A DNA stretch of 64,000 bases, taken from Trissonchulus latispiculum. Its lineage: Eukaryota; Nematoda; Enoplea; Enoplida; Ironidae. The notes under the pieces are model-generated. The model was not told the DNA's origin. It saw only the letters and a program-made list of their open reading frames with translations, and did no database searches. A program made the position numbers and the translations under genes. The DNA is taken from assembly GCA_030248195.1 (NCBI GenBank), contig JASAND010027992.1, positions 1 through 64,000 on the forward strand, given 5' to 3'. This document shows, piece after piece, positions 34,501 through 46,206 of the stretch; within the stretch, counting starts at the first letter, position 1, and each line of letters opens with the position of its first letter.

Positions 34501-35490
34501 ACAAGATTTTGATGCCACTAAGTATGAGTTTTTGGCTAAAAATTGGCAAACTTTACCACAATTTGGTAGAAATTAGCGGCCATTGCGTTAAAGAAACCGC
34601 GTCCAACTATGGGAGGGTCCAAATATCCTTCCCACATAAATTCGAGGTTTACTTATTAGTCAAACGGCATATTGAGTAATTGAGTGTTACCAAATTTGGC
34701 GGCAGTCAAGTGAATCTGTCAATCTGTAAGCTATGCAAAGTCTAGATAAATTTAAAGCAGATCCCCTCGAAGTGTAACAGCTAACTTTTTGTTTAGAATT
34801 AAGTGAATTGGCTTAAACATTTTTTAATGTGTCGGTTTTTCCTTTCATGGTCACTCAACACATATTTCCAGAGAGTATATGTTTATAGTGTCACAAATAG
34901 CTTCCCCCTAAAAACATTTTTATCTAACTATGCTTGTTGGTTTGCTACAGCGTGAAGGTTTGGCCGTTGTGCTGTTTAATTCACATTGAGGAAAAGGTCA
35001 ATTTTAATTACTTATTCTGCGGCAATTTTTCTTGGAAAATTAAGGTCATTATATTTTATTAGGTGCGGAGCAAAGTACGTGTTAGAAGTCAATTTCAATT
35101 AAAAAGTTTATTAAAGTTCATGTTTTTAGACTTTTGATCATTGCTCATGCGTCAGGTTTTTTGATGTCTTAACATTGTCTCAGAGACAATTTCTAAAGTA
35201 ATTTAGACAAAAATACGCAATCCTGCTTGCTCTGCAGCCCGTATTCTGTTAACAGCATACCTACAATGAACAGTTATGCTTGTCACCAAAAGTAACTGTT
35301 ATGGGAAATTCCAAAATTTGTAGTTAACAAAAGAAATTAATCTTTGGTTATTGGACAGTGTAAAGACCAAATTATAGTTCATAGTCTGAACTTTTTTAGT
35401 TTCTCACTGCGATTAAAATTATCAGCTTGTCTTAGACCCAACTGATACTAACTTTGGGTGGGCTAAATTTCGAGCATCAAACGGCAAGCA
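31546..35490. other. Non-coding interior of the LTR element, part 2
   Basis: AT-rich sequence with no domain-bearing frame. Three imperfect copies of TAATCCAYGACGCC occur at about 33010-33085. A TAGGGATGTCAGCC motif at 32818 resembles a hAT end but lacks a convincing partner. Confidence 0.6.
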
Positions 35491-36389
35491 TTAACACGTT
35501 CACGACAAAGCAGGTTTCAGGACGTAATAGTCTCAGACAAAACCAGTTAATGAAGAACTACAAGCTGAGGAATGAGTTCAATTATTTCAATAGAATCCCA
35601 ATATCATTGCGCAGTCAATTTTGGCTGTTTCGGGGTGTGACCCACCCGTGGGTCACATTGTTTATAAATACAAAGTACTATCCAGAGACAATGTGACCCA
35701 CCGGTGGGTCACAGTTTTTAAGCTTTTTTCGATGCTTTCGGGATATGTTTATCAAGTTTTCACACTTTTTCTTGTCAGTTTCCTTTATTTCAACGTTTTT
35801 ACCAGTCGTACGGGAGTTTTGTTAGTCCAAAAATGTTCTGTGTCATTCTAAAATGGGAATAATCAAGGTATTTGAGGATCTAAAACGCCGTAAATGCTGT
35901 ATTGATCGTTTATTATTATTATTATTAGGCATTTCAAGATTGGTACTAGAGTGGAAATTTAAATTTCAGCTCTTAGCCATCAAAATTAGTAAAAGACCGG
36001 GCCACACTAATAATTCAACCTAATGTTCAAGTTATTATTCATGAAACTGTTCCATAAACAGTGTTAGAGCATGTAGATAGTGGTGAGACATTAAACAGCA
36101 CTGATATTTGACTTTTAGGTGGTTTATATCAATTAAATAACCTAATTGTTGTTGAAAGGACAATGTGACCCACCGGTGGGTCACAGCCAAATCTGAAAGC
36201 TGCCAAACACTTCAGCGCACAGCAGCTTATTCCACACAGACAATGCATTAGTTTATCGCTTGCGCGACAGACAAAAGCGTGAAACATGGATAATATTTAT
36301 ATGCATTTGTGACCCACCGGTGGGTCACGCGTCTGAGCGGAAAGTAGGTTGTGACCCACCGGTGGGTCACATTGTCGCGAACGTGTTAA
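35491..36389. mobile_element. piggyBac-like MITE with five 20-bp palindromes
   Basis: The element (35495-36385, 891 bp) has 14-bp inverted ends CACGTTCACGACAA and TTGTCGCGAACGTG (13 of 14 paired) and is flanked by TTAA at 35491-35494 and 36386-36389. It contains the palindrome GTGACCCACCGGTGGGTCAC at 35693, 36165, 36309 and 36351, and a variant with CC in place of the central CG step at 35637. No transposase. The TTAA duplication and CAC-type termini indicate piggyBac ancestry. The palindromes are candidate transposase or host-factor binding sites. Confidence 0.82.
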
Positions 36390-39300
36390 ACCACCAATCT
36401 TAATCTAATATGATGCAGTTTGATTTTCGGTTCTGTTTCGATTTAATTTCATTACAATTCAGTTTCGCTCAGTGTGGAGCATAGCCCTCCTGGAGGAAAT
36501 TAATAAGTTGGTGGCGCAATTAGAAGCAGCGAAGTTAGCTGCTCAGCAATCAGCATGCCCAAGCAGAAAAGAAAGGTGCACATACATATTTCACCGCATT
36601 CCACAATCCTATATTCTGCTCTCATTTCACAGCTAATCTTTGAACTTTTACTGATAACGGAACCTAAATTAGTCTCCAGAAATAAAATTAAAGTGCGCTG
36701 TCTGATTCACAATAACAATTATTCAAGAATAAATATCTGTTTTGTTGTTGTGCAAACAGATTTGACAAGAGTTTCAAAAACTTAACGTTTTGAGTTGGCG
36801 TAGCATATTTTCGAACCAATCCTGTGCGATCGATTTATTATTAAATTAGTACTTAACAATTGGGCAACATGGAGCCAATACTTAATGTCTTGGGGTTAAA
36901 GAATGTGGCATATAGTCAGCAACCTGAGGAAGATCGCTGATACACTACTCTAAGCAACTGGTTCTAGCAATTGTAAACCTAATTGGTACTGCAATAACGA
37001 TTTTTTCCATGAAATTATTACGTGAAATTGTGATATTAACGACATAAAGGTCTAAAACGCATTATTCTTTGTAATTTTTGAGATACTATTTTTACGATAT
37101 TTTACGTTCTCCGAGACCACAACATCTCAGGGCTAGAAGCCTAGAAGTTCTAACCTAGGCATAAATCTAAGCACAAGAAAATTTGAGCTACTTTGATTTT
37201 AAATTTATAAAGTTAAAAATAAAGTTATAAATTATAAAGTTAAAAAATTAAGTTATAAAGTTAATAAAGTTTTATAAAGTTTTGTTAGTGAAGCTAATGG
37301 CCCAGATTAAGAAACAGTATTTTTATCGGCAATTTAATCCCATCAGCTGTTCCGTTTCGAATGCTTTAAAGCAGATTAACGGTTACTGCAGTATATATTG
37401 TAATAAAAATATCAAAATGATTCCAGAATCACAAATATAGTCTTTTATTATAGGACTTTTGATGTGAAAAGCTCCGATTGTAAAAGAATAAGCAAATAAG
37501 GTCAGCTCGTTTTACAGGTTTTAAGAGCTCAGAGCCAAAATGAATTCGTCGCACTTTTCATTTTATCTGTTCGTACTATACACAGCTCTAGAACAAACGA
37601 CGTAAAATGTTTTTCGTAAAACCAAGATCAAAAACGTCTAGCGGTTACGTCGAGTTCATAAACTAAACGTCGTTTCGCAAGGTTATCTTCGACAGTCTTC
37701 TAGAACCGGCATATCCTTTTTTGAAAATTTGATTCGTAACAAAATTGCCATCATTCTCAAAGTTAGGTTGAAATGTCAAAGACAGGTTCATTAGATATAT
37801 TGATTGCGATAATGATATCATCAGCGCCACTCCATTTGGTCCTGGCGGCTTCTCAGTGTCTATTTTCAAAGGGTACAAGACTGCTTATACGTGATTCTTC
37901 AAAACAAAGTGGTAGGTAACTTTCGTTAAATTGAAGAAATGTAACACAGGTTTTGGAAGTCTTGATATGTTTTAAATTTAGCAAATTTTCCAATACTCCA
38001 TTTACCTTCACCATATTGGCGTTAGGCCTGATTTTAGAAAGAGCCATTACTAAGGATTACAAGTATCAGCTCAATCCTCAAATACCGTCATTGATAAAAA
38101 CTAAACTGATACAAACTTCCATACCTATTCGCAGTTCCTATTGCTTTTGTCGCTTATTTCATGTCCTGTCAAATTTCAAGACAGTATTTTCACCAATTTT
38201 GTATGCGTTACAACCTTTCTGGGACAATACAGACGCCTTATAATAGGAATAAGAATAAGCCTTATACAGACTAAATCTGCTAACAGTAAGCGTTAGAAAT
38301 ATCACAGTCAAATTACTTGAAAGAAAATAATTCCACTACCTAAACAGATACTAGCTTAATGTTAACTCTTACGTACTTCTTCAAGAATTGAGACAAGTGT
38401 TTCTGGAATTGAACCATGAGGATCATTCTTACTACTACTGTGTCTAGTAACCAACAGAAACCAACAGACATATTGGTTCTACAGTCTTGCTTGGAATATA
38501 TTTAATTAAGATAATTTAACTATTATTTTGACTGGCCAATAATATTTGTGTTAGTTTGTGCAGCTTGATTGGTGACACAAGAGAAAGCTGGTATTCGACA
38601 ATGGCCATTTGCATAACTGATCTGGTGTGTGTGCTTTTACGGTGTACATTTGTCAGCATAGTTTGAGATATCTACTGTTCTTATATTAGACAGCAGTTCC
38701 AAATTCGAAATTTGGACAATTAAACGAAGTTTATCTTCTGCGGTATCAGTGGAGTCTGATAACAGGCGATTGGCGCCAATTGTCTTGTGATAGACGATAC
38801 TGCGGGTGACAGCTTCATTACGAATCATACAGTGGACACGGTGGGTCTGTCACAGTACAGTGTGTCCATACTGTAGTAACTAAATGTTTTAAAATTTAAT
38901 GTATCCTTTCGCTTTACGGTAAAAGTGGCGACAGAGAAATTACTGAAAGTAACCATTTCAATTGGCAGAATTCAAAATTCATAACCGTGTTTTGTTTTGT
39001 AAATTTTTGTTCGCATAGTTAAGAACCGTCATTCCAGTGGTCGCCGAGACACGGGGTCTCCCATGCAATCATCTGTGTGTGACGTCTGAGCTGTGGGAAC
39101 TATTACAAATTATTATAAACCTAACTTTTGCTTTCAGATAATTTCTGATGTCGTCCAGACTGTTGTGGTCCAAGTAATTTCCTTTCAAATTTGCATCAGT
39201 GAGTTGCAACCAAGGCCGCAATACAGATCAGCTTTTTAGAAGCCGGGTATCAGTTTGGAAAAGCCTGAATCTCAGAAGATACTTATATCGTCGACCAAAT

Positions 39301-41036
39301 TACATTTTCCAAGACAGGATCTAAAGCAAAGACACTGTCCAAGCAGATGCGAAAAATTCATTTAAGCAAAAGAAACAATACAAACTAGCGATAATCAGAG
39401 GCGTAGGCAATCCCAAGTTCGAGCAAAACACCGTCCTCCGTAAACAGTTGCTGGAAACCTGGCAGAGGTAGCTTCAGACAGTATACCTTCGAAAGTTTTA
39501 GATATTACAAATTCAGCTAAAGTTTGGATTGGGGAACTTCCTCCAAGTTGCGGTCAACCCCAGGATCTTCCTAGAAAAGCCAGCCGATTCCAGCTCACAG
39601 TCAGACTAAGCCTAAACCTAAGCCTAAGTCATAAGGAGTTAAAAACCTGATCACCTCCCTCCAGAGCAATATCCTTCAAGTGAATTTACTGCTCTCGTAC
39701 GATGACTTCAACGATTAGATTTTCATCGCAAAATCCGAAGACCGGCGGACTGACCTTCATTTCAGTGATTTAGGTGGATGTAAACTGTTGGATAAACTGC
39801 GGCAGTTGGTGGACGTTTGCTAGTTCCCTCATCTGTTTTTGCCGAGACACGGGGTCTCCTATGGTAAAGGCAGAGAAAGTAGTACTGGCTCTTGTCTGTA
39901 AATTACTGGTGTTTCATCCGATAGCTTTACCTTTTCGTCTTTAAATTTCATACGATCAGCTTTTAACATCTGAATTCATTCTGTATTCTCTAGTGGTTCC
40001 TTAATTCAGTCAAGCTATGCACTCCATGGCAATTGTTAGTCTATTCTGGTTTTAGTATTGCAAACAAACAACTACAGATTCCTTTACTTAAACCAAACCG
40101 ATTAGGCACGCGCTTGCATTGCTTTGTATTTCATTGTTTTTATATTCATCTTCTTCCTTCTCGCTTTCCTATGTCCAGCTTTATCTCACAGTCTCGCTGC
40201 TTAAATTCTATACTATCTCAGTTACGTTTTTCTCTATCCAGACAGATTAGTAGCAAAGTAATCTTTCCCTTACTCACCCTTCGCCCCCTAGTTGTCAACC
40301 TAGATCTTTTTAGTTGTTAAGGATCGGATATTATAGATAGAATATTGCTGCAAATGAGCGTTGGCTTCAAGGAAATAGTATTACTACAGCTCGGAAAGTT
40401 TAGTATCATTGCAACTAGATCACAGCGTATTAAAATTTATGTCGGAAAATTATAATAGCAAACCAACAAACTCTAAGCTTGACAGCAAATAAGCGAACTT
40501 TGACCTTATATTAAAGAATTCGATGTATTATATCTGTGTTTATGTTATATGTAGTTGAACCGTATCTTGTATCTTGTGTATTTTATCTATATCAACATAT
40601 TTATGCGTTTTGTTCTTATTATGTACCTCTTGCTCCTTGTTACTGTTTTTTCTGAAACTCTGTTGTTATGAATTTTGGCTATGTATGAGGTTGATACCTT
40701 TCTTTCAAAAGAAGCTAAACCTGAATTATTTCCTTTATCTACTGTATTTTTCGCAATATTTTGTTTGTTTGCCGTGAAGCTACATGAAGCGGTATTTAAT
40801 AGATTTCTGTTACTGCAAATCACTGTAATATGACAGGTGTCTTGCGGGTTGTCCCTATTGTGTCTTGCGTTAGTTTGATCTGTGTGAATTCTATTGATTT
40901 TATTGGTGGCCTCACTGAAGCCTATATTACCTTTTCTTGGGATGAAATTTAGAAATCTCTTATGATCAGACTAGAGTTTAGAATCTTCTTGTGTTCAAAA
41001 TCACCCTCCTAGTACAAAAACTACCCCTTTTTTCTT
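36390..41036. other. Non-coding interior of the LTR element, part 3
   Basis: No recognisable gene in any frame. An identical 19-mer, GCCGAGACACGGGGTCTCC, containing the inverted repeat GAGAC/GTCTC, occurs at 39043-39061 and 39841-39859. An AT-rich (TAAAGTT)n-like tract lies at 37195-37285. The frames of 60-96 codons here look random. Confidence 0.6.
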
Positions 41037-41043
41037 GGGAAGG
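41037..41043 (+). other. Weak polypurine tract before the 3' LTR
   Basis: GGGAAGG followed by C directly precedes the TGTAA start of the 3' LTR, where plus-strand DNA priming begins. It is short for a polypurine tract, but the position is right. Confidence 0.5.
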
Positions 41044-41044
41044 C

Positions 41045-44000
41045 TGTAATGAATTCAATTTTACTTAAGGACTGTGAGTCAAAATTGTTTTAGCTTTTGG
41101 TTGTTGTTATCAAAACAATTACTCTTGATCTAAAATATTTCAAGGCTGCTCATTTCATTCCAAAGTAGAGGAAGATTAATTCTTTCTGTGATGAATCTCA
41201 TATTTTCCTGGAAAGTCGCGCTTTTAGTGCCATTCACTAATAGATTGCGACTTTTGTCCCAACTTTCATTCTAGGAGCAGAAGCAAGAATTTCTTGTCTG
41301 TTTAATTTCCTGTTTTCTCAAATTCGTTCCTTCAAAGAGTCACTTAATAATAAATTGCACCCTCTGGCACAGTGCTTGCTGTTTGCCACAGGTAGCACCT
41401 ATATCATAAAGTGGGGGGACGCCGCAATTTCTGTTAACTTTATTTTGCATTATCACATTTTATCTCATATATCTTAAAGAAAACTAAGATAAAATGTTGA
41501 CCACTGAAGAAATACAGAGTTTAAATTTGTGCATTCTTTATGAAAATATACTAATTTTTTATAACTCAAGCTTTTGAGAAGCACCCCCTCAAGTTACAAA
41601 CTTTGCAGTGGTCAAATTTACTTTCAGCCAAACCTTAACGTTTGGCAAAGTTTCGGAATAAAATCCATTATTGTGCTTTATTCCTTCACCTGTCCACATT
41701 AATTATGAGCCTTAGTCTTGCTTTAGGAAAGCTGAAAATTTAATCACGAACTTTATATTGGTCAAATTTACTTTCAGCCAAACCTTAACATTTGGCAAAG
41801 TTTCGGAATAAAATCCATTATTGTGTTGTATTGCTTTACCTGTCCACATTAATTATGAGTCTTAGTCTTGCTTTAGGAAAACAGAAAGTTTAACTTCTAA
41901 ATTATAAGTGTATCTGCTCGGGACTTGTATACTCAAAGAGTTTCTGACTTTCGTGTATTTAAAAGAAAGTTAATGACCACCTTTGGGTCCTTTATGCCGA
42001 AATGCACACTACTTTAGTGGGGTTTTGTGCCCATCTTTTACGATTTTGGTGTATGCCAGTTAGGCTCGCTGAAATAATATTTTTGGTTTATGCTTTTCCA
42101 CTAGCCTAGGCTCACTGAAATAGTATTTGTGGTAAATTGTAGTAATTAATTTTATCATAAATTTGTGGCTTCAATAGTTTTTCCAAAAGTAAATAGCGCC
42201 GGATAAAACAATTAATTACAGTTTTGCATTTAAAATCTGTAAACACGTTTAAAATTAACTTGGAAATGCAACCACTGAAATGAGCACAACCTTAAGTTAG
42301 TATTAACGAACAGAAACTGTTGAAGTATAAGAAATTTAACGGATTAAGTACCAGAGTTAAATTACAGTTTTAAAAATATCTGCTACGGCTGTTCCACCTT
42401 AACGCTGCGATATGTCTACTATTAGTTTATTTCACTAATTAACTTTTCAATTTCTACGATATTGATGCAGAAACGGAATTTACGAGTCAGAAAATTATGT
42501 CTGAAAAACTACAAGTATGGAAAGTCTAGGTCACATCCACATCATTAACTTTAACGAAAGTGTTAGAGCAAAATAATAATTTTTACACAATACCTAAATA
42601 CTGTTCAGCTGGAACTTCTAAATTCTGGGCGATGGCTATCTACAGAAATTTACCAAACATCGAATCTATTTTGTCATGAGCACCGTTCAATAACAGATCA
42701 GATGTACTGTATCAGATATATTGAACCTGGCTGAAGTTAGCAAATAAGTCCCACTATTTAGATACAGTGCTCATCAGTGCTCACCAAGCAATGTTATTGA
42801 TGCTGTCAAATAGATTCCAGCATAGTTAGTCACGGTTCAAGAAAATAATACTGAGTCAAACTTTTTTGTGCACAAATTTTGTGACCTATTCAACGTTGAC
42901 GGTCCGACTGTTGCGCAACTAAGTTTGAAATAAGTCCTAGAAGTTGGTGTCTGCACATCATGTAGTGTTGTCTCTGCGACTAAAACTGAAGTTCAGAGTA
43001 CTCAGTCAATTAGTAATTAGTTTAACCGCCAGTTTTGATTGATCTGAAATTTGAGCAATCCGAGCATAAAGCTAATGCAAATCGGACAAATTGTACAAAC
43101 CGTACAGAAAGCATTTAGCAAATCACCATGCATTCAGAAACTGGAAATTCAAGGCTTGTATCATTTCAATTTCAGTCGAATCCGTGATTGTGTTAACAAG
43201 CCGGTTTATGCACTACCAACTGTCTCAGTTTGTATCAAAATGTCACAGTTCAGGTTATGCAAATTGCTCCCCACGGTGATGAGTCTATGAAGTGTTAATT
43301 GAGTTGGCAAGGGGCAGAAATCGACATTGGACTAATTAGACCATGCCGTATGATCTTCAACAAAATAAAGTTTAAGTCAATTCAAGCATTTTAGGTTGTT
43401 GCGCTATTTAAACTAATGAACAGCAGTTTAATTATCCAAAATGGTAGTGATAAGTTGTAGATTCTTTCACTAAATACTCGTAACATTTTTGTCAAAACAC
43501 AAAGTTTGCAAGTTCAACTGTTTAATCTCGGCATGTACAATGCGCAATTTGTATTCGGAGCATACCAACAGCAACCAATCAACAACACCAGTAGGCCAGA
43601 AACCCACTAAGGGATCGAACCATTACTGGTGTTCGCATTTTGTAGTTTTCTTTCGTTGCTGATTGTAATTTCACAAAAAACGGGATTCTTCTAAGTTTCA
43701 GTCAAAACATTCGTCTTTTCACTCCAGTAATGTTTTCAAAACAGCCCAAACAACAGTAATGTGAAGTCGCTAGTTGTTAGTTAGAATGAGCTAATAACGC
43801 GCTAATAACAAGCATGTCCGTAATTGCAAGTTTGCTTTCAAATGCAGAAAGTCATTGCTTTTAAAGCCAATTTCCTTAGACAGGTCAAAGACAGATCTTT
43901 TGTACCAAGGTGACACTCTGGTAAGATGATCCGAATTCTATCGTACAATTGAGTAGTACTTATCAACATTGGTTGTTTTAACTACCTTTCCTAAATTTAA

Positions 44001-46202
44001 CAAAGTCACAGATTTATGAGCATTACTGCAGATGTCTGGTATTGCCATCGCATTTTCAGAGACCTGTTAACTGTAAGAAAAGTAGAGCAAATTCGTGGCT
44101 GAAGAGTTAGTTTATAGTATTCATTGCTGCAATAAAGGCCAGGTCTAAATTGCAAATCTCGATTTTTGCCATGCACAGATAATTAATAGTTCGATATCAT
44201 GTTAAGTTAATTCTTCTGAAAACATTACGTTTCTGTGCACAACACGGCTTTATCTGGCGTTTTTAGCTTTATCTAACTTAGTCACAAAGTCAAAATCATG
44301 TAGCATTGTAGCAATCACTGAAACTGTGACGTTAACTGAAACTGAAACTGGGTCCAAGTTTTGATACACAATTCCATCGTACAATTTGGATTGATGTTCT
44401 TGCAATAATCTTAGCCAATACATTGTGATTGCAAAAAAGTAGCGGAAACTCTAAAACACATTCAAATTATAGATTCCTTTCCCAAATCCTTAATTGCATA
44501 CGAACAACTGAACAGCTGGACAGCAAGTCTACTGAAAATATTAAATGCTACAAAATCTTGCAACTGTGAGTCTTTCGTAGTTACTCACAACCTTTTATAT
44601 GATCATGAGTATCAACTGTGCAACAGCCTTAAATAGTATCCAGTAGATGTTAAAGTCTCAAAAATGTGAAATATAAGATCATCACCTTAGCGTGTGATCT
44701 TACTATTCCCAACAGTGGCAACAGCAACAGTCGCATGGGTTACGTAACTTATCTAAAACTTTTAAATATCAAAGAGTTAACCCAAATATTAATCCTACTT
44801 TCAGAAAGTAGCAAATAATGCAGAAATTACAGTTCAAAGTTGTAAGGGTTTCAATTAGCAGCTTCTGTAACGATAAAATGGTTGTGTCAAAGCCAGTCAA
44901 AAAGGGCAATTTCTAGCTATAGGGGTTAAGGAAGCCACAAATTTATATTCATTTTGATAGGGCATGTTTTGATATTTTTGAATATTTACAAGGGTTAAAA
45001 CCGTTTACTATGTAATTAATGGTTTTAACCCATTTGATTCAGGTTCGAAGATTCCTGGTACGGCCCACATCCGTGGCCGTGAATCAACTTTATTTATTTA
45101 TTAATTAGTAATGTATTAGAAGTCGGAAATCTCAGAGCGACGAACATTTTGGTGGCTACAACTCTGCGGACTCTCGATTGAACCTATACTGTGGCTCATA
45201 GAATCATCTCGGAAGGTACTATGTAGCAGTAAAGTGCTATATACTGAGAAGTTAGAAACATCTGAGCGGCAGTGGCCTTGACTTATCTTTGGCTGCCATC
45301 TGTATGTCAGTTGATCATCGCAAATATAATCTAAAGAAACCGTCTTCACCTTACGACGGCACTTGCCGTGGCTTTAGCCTGAACTTTCAAGTCCTACCTT
45401 TCTGGATTCAGGAATCCACCTTGATGTTAGTCTAAAATTTGAAATCCTGCCTGTCTAAATTGCATGAACTCGGTCTTCAGTTTGTTGTTCTATTTTGTAA
45501 TGGTTTGAAACTTTTGTATTTCTAAAGGTCAGAGTCTGCTTTACAAGTAATACTTCCTATAGGAATTCAGATTGGGACAATTAATTGTTTAAGCCTTCAG
45601 TTTCAATTCAAACCAAAATAATTGACCTCTGTTTTTGTATTAACCGATTGGTAGTAATCACTGAGTGAAGAGAGTAGAGTCTAGTGCCTTATCTTATTAT
45701 TAATTAATTGAGCTGTGTCTATATCTATTCATTTGAACTGTCTTTGTAACTACTTTTATGAATCTGTTTTACCTTTTCATTCTGTGCTGTAATCATTATC
45801 CTTGTTGCTTCGTCCTTATCTATACACTTATGAGATCTGACTATCATTAAATACTGTTTGTGTGGTAAACTGAATCTATCGCTGATTTCCGTATAAGTTG
45901 GCTTATAGGCTTGAAGGCGGTGACTGAGCGTATACAACTCAGCCGAGCCTTTACTTGCATATTCACGACCCGAAGACCTATTTTGAGAATAGTATCTGCT
46001 GACCCCTGAAATTAGGCTAACTGTCGAGGCACCGTTGTCGGAAAATCACCTCATCGGAGTCTCTGACCTAAGTACTTTTATAGTACGCCGTTAGCCTGTG
46101 TAACGAATTATTCAGTGCTCGTTTTAACTAAAGTTGGATAATTTTGAATTTGGAATAAAGACCCCTGATTCCATTAATCTAAGTTTAAGGAATTTCGTTA
46201 CA
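41045..46202 (+). repeat. 3' LTR, 5158 bp
   Basis: Same length as the 5' LTR and identical apart from five substitutions (41833, 41837, 42651, 43242, 45785). It ends TTACA and is followed by the target duplication CATA (46203-46206). All internal features of the 5' copy recur at +19824. Confidence 0.93.
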
Positions 46203-46206
46203 CATA

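Larger units (their letters stand above)
21221..46202 (+). mobile_element. Giant 24.98-kb LTR retrotransposon, gag only
   Basis: Two directly repeated 5158-bp LTRs (21221-26378, 41045-46202) begin TGTAA, end TTACA and are flanked by the 4-bp duplication CATA (21217-21220, 46203-46206). The interior is 14,666 bp. It contains a primer-binding-site-like TGG, one gag ORF with a zinc knuckle, then 12.7 kb with no frame above 120 residues and no protease, reverse transcriptase, RNase H or integrase motif. The LTRs have equal length and five substitutions that I could find, so insertion was recent. With gag but no pol it fits the gag-only, non-autonomous class (TR-GAG/LARD type) that uses enzymes in trans. 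The size of both LTR and interior is exceptional. Two DNA transposons ride inside (30550-31545, 35491-36389). Confidence 0.92.

Noticed and set aside
35637..36370. CRISPR-like array from the repeated 20-bp palindromes
   Set aside because: Spacing is irregular (36 to 453 bp between units), the genome is eukaryotic, and terminal inverted repeats with TTAA explain the structure.
39605..39632. Telomere-type repeat (GCCTAA)
   Set aside because: Only three imperfect units are present, too few to distinguish from chance.
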